DNA from: CAVTQY01 sp963736975
Lineage (GTDB): Bacteria > Pseudomonadota > Alphaproteobacteria > Acetobacterales > Acetobacteraceae
Length of the DNA stretch: 64,000 nucleotides
Reading direction: 5' to 3'
NCBI GenBank assembly: GCA_963736975.1
Contig: CAVTQY010000003.1
Location: 62,001-126,000 of the forward strand
Within the stretch, counting starts at the first letter, position 1. Every line of letters begins with the position of its first letter. This document shows positions 17,632 to 25,504 of this stretch, in pieces. Under the pieces are notes generated by a model. The model searched no databases and had not been told where the DNA came from. It was given only the letters and a program-made list of their open reading frames with translations. Made by a program: the position numbers and the translations under genes.

Positions 17632-18520
17632 CTATCGTTTGCCGCTTACAACAACTCCCGCCATGTTCTCAATCGCTTGCACCAAAGCTGAGTGGTCCAG
17701 CTCGGCACCCCCGTGTGCCGCACAAGCCGAGAACATTTGTTGCGCGACCGCGGTGTTGGGCAACGAAAGCTCAAGATCGCGAGCGGCTGAAAGGGCGAGA
17801 TTCAGGTCCTTTTGGTGCAGACGGATCCGGAATCCCGGGCTGAATGCGCCGTTGATCATCCGCTCTCCATAGAATCTCCAGAATGCGCGAGGAGGCGAAG
17901 CCGCCCATTAGCGCCGCCCGCACCTTCGCCGGATCCGCGCCCGCCTTGGTCGCGAACACCAGCGCCTCCGAGACCGCCTGGATATTCAGCGCGACGATGA
18001 TCTGATTGGCGACCTTGCAGGTTTGTCCGTCGCCGTTCTGCGGCCCGACATGGGTGATGTTCTTGCCCATCGCCTCGAACAGCGGTTTGGCACGCGCGAA
18101 GGCCGGCTCCGGCCCGCCCACCATGATCGTCAAGGTGGCTTGTTTCGCGCCCACCTCGCCGCCCGAGACCGGCGCATCCAGATAGTCGCACCCTTTCTCA
18201 TTGACCTTGGCGGCGAACGTCTTGGTTGCGATCGGGCTGATCGAGGACATGTCGATTACCAGCGTCCCGCGCCGCAACCCTTCGGCTGAGCCGCCTTCTC
18301 CGAACAGCACCTGCTCCACATCCGGCGTGTCCGGAACCATCAGGATCAGCACCTCGGCTTTGGCCGCGACGCTCCGATTGTCCGCCACCACCTCCGCGGC
18401 TCCACGTATCTCCTCGGTCAGGCTCCGCCGGTCGGGCACGACCAGCTCGTGCCCCGCCTTCTTGAGGTTAAGGGCCATCGGACGCCCCATGATCCCCAGC
18501 CCAATAAAACCAATCTTCAT
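17632..18520 (-). pseudogene. garR: 2-hydroxy-3-oxopropionate reductase, frameshifted
   Basis: Tartronate-semialdehyde reductase of the beta-hydroxyacid dehydrogenase family, which makes glycerate in the glyoxylate/glucarate route. The N-terminal Rossmann motif GFIGLGIMGRPMALNL is followed by DAPVSGGEVGAKQATLT with the substrate site. The catalytic Lys region is GDGQTCKVANQIIVALN. After RILEI at about 17872 the frame breaks. The missing tail (GERMINGAFSPGFRIRLHQK and on to AENMAGVV-like sequence) continues in another frame down to 17632. Removing one base restores a full protein. GGAGAG precedes the ATG at 18520. This is either a real inactivation or a consensus error. Confidence 0.85.
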
Positions 18521-18602
18521 GCTGCTCTCCTTTTCGTCCCCCTCTCCGCCCCCAAACAAATCCAAGTTGGGAGCGGAGAGGGCCGGGGTGAGATGGGGGT
18601 AA

Positions 18603-19382
18603 CTAGCTCGCCAATCTCTTCAACCACCCAAGCCCCGCATCCGTCTCACCTTTCGGCCGGTACTCGCAGCCCACCCAGCCGTGATACCCAAGCTCATCCA
18701 TGCGGCGGAACACGAACTCCCAACCGATCTCGCCTGTGCCGGGCTCGTTGCGCGCCGGCACATCGGCGATCTGCATATGCGCGATCACCGGCATATGCTG
18801 CTCCATCCGCTTGGTGATATCCCCTTCGGTCACCTGCACGTGGTAGACGTCGAACTGCAAGCCCAGCCGCTCGCGCCCGATTGCCTCCACCAAGGCCGCG
18901 CCCTGCGCCTGCGTATTCAGGAAGTACCGCGGCATGTCGCGATGGTTGATCGGCTCGATGACGATCTTTACCCCGGCGCGCTGGGCCAGCTCCGCAGCCC
19001 AGGTGAGGTTGGCTGCATAGACCGCGCCGGCCGTAACCGGCGTAACCTCGGCCGGTACGATCCCGGCCATGCAGTGGACCAGCTTGCAACCCAGCGCCTC
19101 GGCGTAGTCCAACCCCGTCTTGACGCCGTCGCGGAACTCGGCTTGCCGTCCCGGCAGGGCGGCGAGACCCCGCTCGCCCTTGCCCCAATCGCCCGGGGGC
19201 ATGTTGAACAGCGCCTGGGTCAGGCCGTTCGCATCTAACCGGCGCCGGATTTCCGCCGCCGGGTGGTCATAGGGAAAGAGGAACTCTATGCCCTTGAAGC
19301 CGGCGCGGGCAGCGGCGTCGAATCGGTCAAGGAATGGTTTTTCGTTGAACATCATCGACAAATTGGCAGCGAAACGTGGCAT
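18603..19382 (-). CDS. hyi: Hydroxypyruvate isomerase
   Basis: Converts hydroxypyruvate to tartronate semialdehyde, the substrate of the neighbouring GarR. The TIM-barrel AP-endonuclease-2 fold is visible: FAANLSMMFNEKPFLDRF, GFKGIEFLFPYDHPAAEI, VIEPINHRDMPRYFLNT with a catalytic Glu, FDVYHVQVTEGD, and the second Glu in GWVGCEYRPKGETDAG. The ATG at 19382 (MPRFAANLS) matches the family. garR follows 82 bases downstream on the same strand. Glyoxylate carboligase (gcl), the usual partner, is not in the window. Confidence 0.92.
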   Translation of the reverse strand: MPRFAANLSMMFNEKPFLDRFDAAARAGFKGIEFLFPYDHPAAEIRRRLDANGLTQALFNMPPGDWGKGERGLAALPGRQAEFRDGVKTGLDYAEALGCKLVHCMAGIVPAEVTPVTAGAVYAANLTWAAELAQRAGVKIVIEPINHRDMPRYFLNTQAQGAALVEAIGRERLGLQFDVYHVQVTEGDITKRMEQHMPVIAHMQIADVPARNEPGTGEIGWEFVFRRMDELGYHGWVGCEYRPKGETDAGLGWLKRLAS

Positions 19383-19464
19383 ACCGGCGCCTCCCGCGAC
19401 ATGCGGGCGGAGACTAGAAGCAGCGGAAAGGCTTGACCAGCCGCCGGGAACGCCTCCCGCGGGC

Positions 19465-20550
19465 ATGGTTCAGAAAGGGGGAGCAATACCCGAACGACTG
19501 CTGTTGGGCCTTCTGCTGGGCGGCATCGCCATCGGCTGCGTGCTCGTGCTCTACCCCTTCTTCTCGGCTCTGCTCTGGGCCGGCATTCTGGTGTTCACCA
19601 CCTGGCCGGTGTTCGAGTGGCTGCAGGCTGGCCTGCGTTTCCGCCGCAGCCCCGCAGCCCTTGTCATGGTCCTGCTGACGGCGATCGTCGTCGTGCTGCC
19701 GCTGGCGCTCGCCGCGCCGGAAAGCGCCACCGATGTCGCCCATTTGCGCGCCGCCATCGAGCAATGGACCCATGGCGGCCTGCCGGCCGCCCCTGCCTGG
19801 GTGAACGGCATCCCGCTGGGTGGCCCTAGCCTCACCGATCTCTGGAACAGTTGGGCGGCCGATCTGAGCGACGCGGGAACCGCGCTCCGGCCGTATCTCG
19901 GCATCCTGCTTGGCGGCCTGTTCCGCCTGCTTGTCGGCATCGCCGACGGCGTGCTGATGTTCATCCTGGCGCTGTTCATCGCCTTCTTCTTCTATGTGTA
20001 CGGGGAGCGGATGGCGGCGGCCATGCGGGCGATCCTGTTGCGGATCACCGGGCCGCGTGGCGAGCGTGCTCTGATCATGACCGGACTGACCGTGCGCGGC
20101 GTGGTCTATGGCCTGCTCGGCACCGCGGTCATGCAAGGCATCCTGGTCGGCATTGGGCTCGCCATTGCCGGCGTGCCGCGACCGGTCCTGCTCGGAGCCC
20201 TCGCCGGCCTTATTTCGGTGTTTCCCATGGGCGCCGCCGTGGTTTGGGTCCCGGCCTCGCTTTGGCTGATCAGCAACGACCATCTCGGCCATGGCCTGTT
20301 TATGGCAGGCTGGGGATTTATCGGTGTCGGCGGCGCCGACAGCCTGGTCCGCCCGTGGCTGATTGCGCGCGGCGCCGAGCTGCCGTTCCTGCTGACTGTG
20401 CTCGGCGTGCTGGGCGGGGCGATCGCCTTCGGCCTGCCGGGGATCTTCCTCGGCCCGGTGCTGCTTGGCGTCGGCTACACGCTGGTCAATGAATGGGCCG
20501 GTGAGCCGTTTCCGATCCTGGGTGCCGAGGAGCGCCCGCGTGACGACTGA
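19465..20550 (+). CDS. AI-2E (PerM) family membrane transporter
   Basis: A polytopic inner-membrane protein of about 361 residues and 7-8 hydrophobic segments. It has the family pattern: an early LLLGGIAIGCVLVLYPFFSA helix pair, the VYGLLGTAVMQGILVGIGL stretch, and a late GLPGIFLGPVLLGVGYTLV helix. Some members export autoinducer-2 or sodium; most have no known substrate. The ATG at 19465 puts the first helix close to the N-terminus; the longer frame upstream overlaps the divergent hyi gene and is arginine-rich. Confidence 0.85.
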   Translation: MVQKGGAIPERLLLGLLLGGIAIGCVLVLYPFFSALLWAGILVFTTWPVFEWLQAGLRFRRSPAALVMVLLTAIVVVLPLALAAPESATDVAHLRAAIEQWTHGGLPAAPAWVNGIPLGGPSLTDLWNSWAADLSDAGTALRPYLGILLGGLFRLLVGIADGVLMFILALFIAFFFYVYGERMAAAMRAILLRITGPRGERALIMTGLTVRGVVYGLLGTAVMQGILVGIGLAIAGVPRPVLLGALAGLISVFPMGAAVVWVPASLWLISNDHLGHGLFMAGWGFIGVGGADSLVRPWLIARGAELPFLLTVLGVLGGAIAFGLPGIFLGPVLLGVGYTLVNEWAGEPFPILGAEERPRDD

Positions 20551-20556
20551 GCAGTG

Positions 20557-21010
20557 ATGATCGCTTTCATCTTCTCCCGCGTCCTGCAAGCCATTCCCGT
20601 GCTCCTGGTGGTCGACTTGGTCGCTTCGCGATGTTCGCCTATGTCGGCGATCCGGTGACCACCATGTTGGGACAGGACTTCACCGAGGCGCGGCGCGCCG
20701 CTCTGGTGCACCAGCTCGGGCTCGACCAGCCGTTCTTCGTGCAATACGCGAAGTACTTCTGGGCGGCGCTGCATGGGGTTTTCGGGCTCAGCTACCGGCT
20801 GGAGGTGAGGTATCTGGGGCGGATCGTCGAGATGGGTCCGGGCGAGACCATCTTCCGCGCCCCGCATCACCCCTACACGCGCCTGCTGCTGGACGCGGTG
20901 CCGGACCTGGAGATGGTCGCGCGCGCACGCCGGCGGGCGGCGAAGTGCCGAACCCGATCGACCCGTCCTCGGACTGCCATCCGCGCTGCAAGCTGGCGAC
21001 AGCGCGCTAG
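20557..21010 (+). pseudogene. Deletion scar of a dipeptide/oligopeptide ABC operon (dppB start joined to dppF/D end)
   Basis: The first part reads MIAFIFSRVLQAIPVLLVV, then after one missing base FAYVGDPVTTMLGQDFTEAR and FVQYAKYFWAALHGVFGLSY. This is the N-terminus of a DppB-type permease. It passes directly into YLGRIVEMGPGETIFRAPHH and PYTRLLLDAVPDLE, the C-terminus of a DppD/DppF-type ATPase. After another frame change come EVPNPIDPSSDCHPRCKLAT and a stop, the cysteine-rich tail of that ATPase. The intervening permease and ATPase genes are gone. This looks like one large internal deletion with later drift. Confidence 0.85.
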
Positions 21011-21091
21011 CGGGGAGGAAAAGCCGGCGCATCGGGCGCTGGGCGAGGTGATCGTCCCCGGCCACGCGGCCCCAAAAGGGCGGATCGGCTG

Positions 21092-21274
21092 ATGCCCGAC
21101 GAGCAGGAACCACCCTCACGCCGCGGCGCCATCGTGGCGATGGCAGTGATCGTCGTCGGCATCGTTCTGGTTATCTTCATAGTGCAACGGCTGCATCAGT
21201 CTTCCGCGATCCAGGACTGCGTCATGTCCGGGCGCAGCAATTGCGCGCCTATCGAGACGCCGTCGCGGCGGTGA
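21092..21274 (+). CDS. Small single-pass membrane protein, 60 residues
   Basis: Family not named by me. It has a charged N-terminus (MPDEQEPPSRRGA), one transmembrane helix at residues 14-33 (IVAMAVIVVGIVLVIFIVQ) and a short C-terminal tail. The tail contains two cysteines in the pattern DCVMSGRSNCAP that could face the periplasm and pair. It sits between the dpp scar and a sugar transporter operon, with no overlap with either. Confidence 0.6.
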   Translation: MPDEQEPPSRRGAIVAMAVIVVGIVLVIFIVQRLHQSSAIQDCVMSGRSNCAPIETPSRR

Positions 21275-21319
21275 CGCGATAGGTGTGCCGTGCTACCAAC
21301 CTCCAGCAAGGAGGAAGCG

Positions 21320-22567
21320 ATGCAAACAGGGAAACTCAGGCGGCGCACCATGCTGGCCGGCACTGCCGCCGGACTCGCCGCGCCTTTCATCCGCCCCGTC
21401 CGAGCCGCGGGGACGATCCAGTTGCTCAGCCACCGCTTCCCGGCGATCGAATACATCGCGCAGAAAATTCAGACCGCGATTCCAGGCGTGCAGGTGAACA
21501 CGCAGTTGATGCCGTTCGACAAGGCGCTGGAGCTGGCGACCATCGCGTTTTCCTCCAAGGCCGACACGCCGGATATCGTTTATGCCAATGACAGCACGTT
21601 CCTGACCTTCGCCAAGAACGGCTGGATCCGCCCGCTGGACGATCTATGGGCCAAATACAAGCAGGAATTCCAGCTCGACGATTTCACCAAAACCGTGGTC
21701 GAGGAGCGCAGCTATCAGGGACATATCTGGGGGGTGCCGACCACCAGCAACACGCTGCTGTTCTTCTACCGCAAGGACCTGTTCGACAAGGCCGGGAAGC
21801 AACCGCCGAAGACCTTCATCGAATACCGCGATCTGGCGAAATCGTTCAACTCGCCGCTGCGTGCCGGCACGATCAGTTGCCTGCGACCGGTCGATGCCGC
21901 GCTGAATGAGGCGGCGTGGTACATCAATGCGCTGGGGGACGGCTGGTTCGACCCGCAATGGCGGCCGCTGTTCAACGACGAAAAGGGCGTCGCTGCGATC
22001 GAGATGCTGAAGGCAATCACCCGTTACGCCCAGCAGGGCTACACCAACGCGGCGAACGATGAGTGTATGATCGCCTTGCAGCAGGACACCGCCGCGATGG
22101 GCGTGCAGTGGGCAACGCGCGCGCTGGCGATGGACGATCCCAACAAGTCGCGTGTTGTGGGCAAGATGGCATGGGCGGTGCCGCCGCAAGGGCACCAGAC
22201 GATCGGCGGCGATGCCTACTGCATTTCGGCCTTTTCCAAACAAGACCCGGACTTGCTGTTCCGCGTGCTGGCGACCGCGACGAGTGCGGCCAACATGCGC
22301 GGTGCTGCTGGATTGATGGTGCCGACCCGCACCTCGATCCTGGAAGACCCCGAGCTCAAGCAGAAATACCGCTTCTTTCCCGCCGCCCTCGCGGCCGTGG
22401 CCGTAGGTTCGCCGTATCCGAAGCTGCCGGAGTTCTACTCGGTCGGGCAGTTCATCACCCAGCGCCTGGATCAGGCGATGACGGGCGAAATGACGGTCAA
22501 AGCCGCCATGGATACCTCGGCCCAGGAGACGGAGAATTTCCTGAAAGGCCACGGCTATTACCAGTGA
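21320..22567 (+). CDS. ABC transporter sugar-binding protein (family 1)
   Basis: Periplasmic binding protein of a carbohydrate ABC importer. The signal is KLRRRTMLAGTAAGLAAP followed by FIRPVRAA, a twin-arginine-like leader. The mature protein has family-1 features: PDIVYANDSTFLTFAKNGWI, GVPTTSNTLLFFYRKDLFDK and a C-terminal MTVKAAMDTSAQETENFL. The start at 21320 is fixed by AAGGAGGAA seven bases upstream. Two permease genes follow. The sugar cannot be read from the sequence. Confidence 0.9.
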   Translation: MQTGKLRRRTMLAGTAAGLAAPFIRPVRAAGTIQLLSHRFPAIEYIAQKIQTAIPGVQVNTQLMPFDKALELATIAFSSKADTPDIVYANDSTFLTFAKNGWIRPLDDLWAKYKQEFQLDDFTKTVVEERSYQGHIWGVPTTSNTLLFFYRKDLFDKAGKQPPKTFIEYRDLAKSFNSPLRAGTISCLRPVDAALNEAAWYINALGDGWFDPQWRPLFNDEKGVAAIEMLKAITRYAQQGYTNAANDECMIALQQDTAAMGVQWATRALAMDDPNKSRVVGKMAWAVPPQGHQTIGGDAYCISAFSKQDPDLLFRVLATATSAANMRGAAGLMVPTRTSILEDPELKQKYRFFPAALAAVAVGSPYPKLPEFYSVGQFITQRLDQAMTGEMTVKAAMDTSAQETENFLKGHGYYQ

Positions 22568-22586
22568 CGGCGTCACCGCCGTCGCG

Positions 22587-23492
22587 TTGCCGACCGCCGG
22601 CGTCCGGGTTCTTGGGCGCCGGCGTCACCACCATGCCGACGCGTGGCTGTTTCTTGTGCCCAGCGGCGTCGTGCTCGCGGCGGTACTGCTCTACCCGCTC
22701 TGCTATGCCATCTGGTTAAGCCTGTTCGACTACGATCTTGGCGCCGGTATCGATCGCTTCATCGGGCTCGGCAATTACGGCGCGCTGCTGCACGACGCGC
22801 AGTTCTGGGAGTCGCTCGGGCGTACCGTGGGGATCGTCGCCGCCGCCGTGGCGCTGGAGTTCTGTGTCGGCCTTGCGGTGGCGTATGGGCTCTACCGGCT
22901 GACCTTCGCCGTCCGCACGCTGAACCTGTTGATGTTCCTGCCCAACGTCATCACGCCGGTGGTCGCGGCCCTGTTTCTGCGCTGGATCTTCATCGGCCGC
23001 TGGGGGCTGCTGTCGGGAGTCCTGATCAGTCTCGGCATCTTCCCGCCGGACTTTCTCGGCGATCCCGGCTGGGCGCGCGCGACGGTGGTCCTGGCAGATG
23101 CCTGGCAGTTCACGCCGTTCATGATCCTGGTGCTGTATGCCGGGCTCAACACCGTCGATCACAGCCAGATCGAAGCCGCGCAGATCGATGGTGCCGGGAT
23201 CTGGATGCTGCTGTTCCGCATCATGCTGCCGGCGATCCGTCCGCTGATCCTGTTCGTGCTGGCGATCCGCGTGATGGACGCGTTCCGGTTCTTCGACCAG
23301 ATCTATGTGCTGACGGCGGGCGGCCCCGGCACGGCGACCGAGACGATCACCATCTACACCTACGCGCTGGCGTTCCGGCTGCTGCAGGTGGGCAAGGCCT
23401 CGGCGCTCGGTGTGATCACGTTGCTGATCGTGGCGGCTGCGATCGCGGCGATGATCGCGGTGCTGTACCGCCGCGAGAAGGGCGCGTTCTGA
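22587..23492 (+). CDS. Carbohydrate ABC transporter permease (MalF/UgpA-like)
   Basis: Inner-membrane permease of 301 residues with six predicted helices. The EAA loop that docks the ATPase is QIEAAQIDGAGIWMLLFRIM, near residue 195, followed by PAIRPLILFVLAIRVMDAF. The start is TTG at 22587, giving a basic N-terminus before the first helix (AWLFLVPSGVVLAAVLLYPL). No ATG gives this frame. Its TGA overlaps the ATG of the next permease by one base. Confidence 0.88.
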   Translation: MPTAGVRVLGRRRHHHADAWLFLVPSGVVLAAVLLYPLCYAIWLSLFDYDLGAGIDRFIGLGNYGALLHDAQFWESLGRTVGIVAAAVALEFCVGLAVAYGLYRLTFAVRTLNLLMFLPNVITPVVAALFLRWIFIGRWGLLSGVLISLGIFPPDFLGDPGWARATVVLADAWQFTPFMILVLYAGLNTVDHSQIEAAQIDGAGIWMLLFRIMLPAIRPLILFVLAIRVMDAFRFFDQIYVLTAGGPGTATETITIYTYALAFRLLQVGKASALGVITLLIVAAAIAAMIAVLYRREKGAF

Positions 23493-24316
23493 TGCGCCGG
23501 CGCACGCTGACCCAAGGCTCGCTGTTCCTGCTGCTCTGCGGCTTCACCGCGCTGACGCTGGTGCCCGTCGTATGGGCGGTGCTGACTTCGTTCAAGCAGC
23601 CGGTGGATGCCTTTGCGGTGCCGCCAAAGCTGTTTTTCCAGCCCACCTTCACCTTCCACTGGCAGGTCTGGGTGGAGAAGGCGTTCTGGCATTACCTGAT
23701 CAACAGCGTGGTGATCTCGGCCTGCACCGTCGGCATTTCGGTTTCGATCGGCACCATGGCTGCCTACGGCCTGTCGCGCCTGCGCAGCCGCACGTCGCGC
23801 GGGCTGTTGTTCGCCATCCTGTCGATGCGCATGTTCCCGCACATCCTGCTGGCGATTCCCTTCTTCGTGCTGGCGAAGGAACTCGGGCTGATCAACACCT
23901 ATCCGGCAATGATCCTCGCTCTGGTCGCGATCAACCAGCCTTTCACGATCTGGCTGATGCGGAGCTTCTTCCTCGATGTCCCCGGCGAGCTTTATGAGGC
24001 GGCCGAGATCGACGGCTGCAATGCCTGGCAGGTCTTCGCGCGCGTGGCCCTGCCCGTGGTGCGGCCGGGCCTCTGGGTGACGGCGCTGTTCAGTCTGCTG
24101 TTGGCCTACAACGAGTTCCTGCTCGGCCTTGTTCTAACTGGTCCGGCGACCAAGACACTGCCCGTCGCCTTGGCCGAATACGGAGCCGAGGATATCAACT
24201 ACTGGACGCTCTCGGCCGCCGCCGCTGTTGGTATCATGCTGCCGATCGTGGTGTTCATGATGCTGCTGCAGCGGCATTTGGTGCGGGGCTTGGCTATGGG
24301 CGCTGTGAAGGGATAA
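23492..24316 (+). CDS. Carbohydrate ABC transporter permease (MalG/UgpE-like)
   Basis: Second permease of the sugar importer, about 274 residues and six helices. It begins MRRRTLTQGSLFLLLCGFTA and has the EAA loop LYEAAEIDGCNAWQVFARVA near residue 170, followed by LPVVRPGLWVTALFSLLLAY. The frame is open far upstream, but the ATG at 23492 overlapping the previous stop is clearly the start. No ATPase follows. A shared MsmX/UgpC-type ATPase encoded elsewhere would be needed. Confidence 0.9.
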   Translation: MRRRTLTQGSLFLLLCGFTALTLVPVVWAVLTSFKQPVDAFAVPPKLFFQPTFTFHWQVWVEKAFWHYLINSVVISACTVGISVSIGTMAAYGLSRLRSRTSRGLLFAILSMRMFPHILLAIPFFVLAKELGLINTYPAMILALVAINQPFTIWLMRSFFLDVPGELYEAAEIDGCNAWQVFARVALPVVRPGLWVTALFSLLLAYNEFLLGLVLTGPATKTLPVALAEYGAEDINYWTLSAAAAVGIMLPIVVFMMLLQRHLVRGLAMGAVKG

Positions 24317-24325
24317 GAAAGCAGG

Positions 24326-24407
24326 CAAGATTTACCACAGAGACACCGAGGCACGGAGGATGCTTCGGAGAATTCTCCCCGCCGCTGTGCCTCTGTGGTG
24401 AATCTTG
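24326..24407. repeat. 'CACCACAGAG' inverted repeat, copy 1
   Basis: Starts CAAGATTTACCACAGAG and ends CTCTGTGGTGAATCTTG, so the outer arms pair with one mismatch and then GCAC pairs with GTGC further in. It lies between two convergent genes and may act as a bidirectional terminator. A second copy is at 55950-56046. Confidence 0.8.
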
Positions 24408-24413
24408 TCTCCC

Positions 24414-25418
24414 TCACCCCGGCACCGGCGCATCTGCGTGCAACAACTTCTCCTGCTTCAGTTCGGCCCAGAGATCAGCGGGAATTTTCATCCGGATTAG
24501 CTCCAGGTTTTTCCTGAACTCCTCCACCGTGCGCGGGCCGGGAATTGTCGCGCACACCGCCTTGTGCGCCAACGGGAATTGCAGTGCCGCCGCCGGCAGC
24601 GGCACGTTGTGCCGGTCGCATACGGCCTCGATCCTCTTCACCCGCTCCACCACATCGGCCGGCGCCGGCGCATAATTCCACGTGTCCCGACCCGCAAGGA
24701 TGCCGGAGTTGAGCGGGCCACCGATCACGATCGACGTGCCCTGCTGTTCGCAGAGCGGCAGCAGATCGTCGAGCGGTCCCTGTTCCAACAGCGTGTAACG
24801 GCCGGCGAGCAGGAACACGTCCCACTCGCCCCAGCCCATCGCCTCCAGCAGCACCTCTTTCTCGTTCACGCCGATGCCGAACGCGCTGATGACGCCGGCC
24901 GATTTCAGTTCGGTCAACGCTTTATAGCCGGACTCGCGCAGCACCTTCATATGCCCCGGCGCGGCATTCTTGTGCTGATAAGCCCCGATATCGTGGACGT
25001 AGAGAACGTCGATCTTATCCAGGCCCAGCCGCTGATAGCTATCTTCCACCGAGCGCATGATCGCGTCATGCGAATAGTCATAGACAACGGTGAACGGCAT
25101 CGGCGCTAGGCGGCCATCGGTCGTCGCTTCCTGCCCGCGGCGAGGCTTCAGCAGCCGACCTACCTTGGTGGACAACACCCATTCATCGCGCGGCTTGTCG
25201 CGCAGCGCATCGCCGACGCGGCGTTCGGCCGAGCCCACGCCATAGAACGGCGCGGTATCCACGTAACGGACCCCCGCATCCCAGGCGGCGCGCACCATCG
25301 CCTCGCTTTCGTCGCGCGAGACCGGGATGCGGCTGCCGCCCATGGTCGCGGTGCCGAAGCCGACCGTCGTTACTTCCAACGACGTGCGTCCGACGCAGCG
25401 CTTTTCCCAATTGGCCAT
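24414..25418 (-). CDS. Aldo/keto reductase (aldose/fucose dehydrogenase-like)
   Basis: NAD(P)-dependent oxidoreductase on a TIM barrel, about 334 residues. The catalytic set is visible: DTAPFYGVGSAERRVG with Asp and Tyr, STKVGRLL with Lys, and DIGAYQH for the His region. The long form and the GRTSLEVTTVGFGTATMGG start resemble the group of L-fucose or D-threo-aldose 1-dehydrogenases. A role with the sugar transporter next door is plausible. GGAGAA before the ATG at 25418 favours this start over the one four codons upstream. Confidence 0.88.
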   Translation of the reverse strand: MANWEKRCVGRTSLEVTTVGFGTATMGGSRIPVSRDESEAMVRAAWDAGVRYVDTAPFYGVGSAERRVGDALRDKPRDEWVLSTKVGRLLKPRRGQEATTDGRLAPMPFTVVYDYSHDAIMRSVEDSYQRLGLDKIDVLYVHDIGAYQHKNAAPGHMKVLRESGYKALTELKSAGVISAFGIGVNEKEVLLEAMGWGEWDVFLLAGRYTLLEQGPLDDLLPLCEQQGTSIVIGGPLNSGILAGRDTWNYAPAPADVVERVKRIEAVCDRHNVPLPAAALQFPLAHKAVCATIPGPRTVEEFRKNLELIRMKIPADLWAELKQEKLLHADAPVPG

Positions 25419-25504
25419 CGATTTCTCCATTGCAACGCGGACATAAACTATGGGCCCACCTTGCGCCGTGATATCCTTTCTGAAAAGTCCAGGGAGAGGC
25501 TCGC

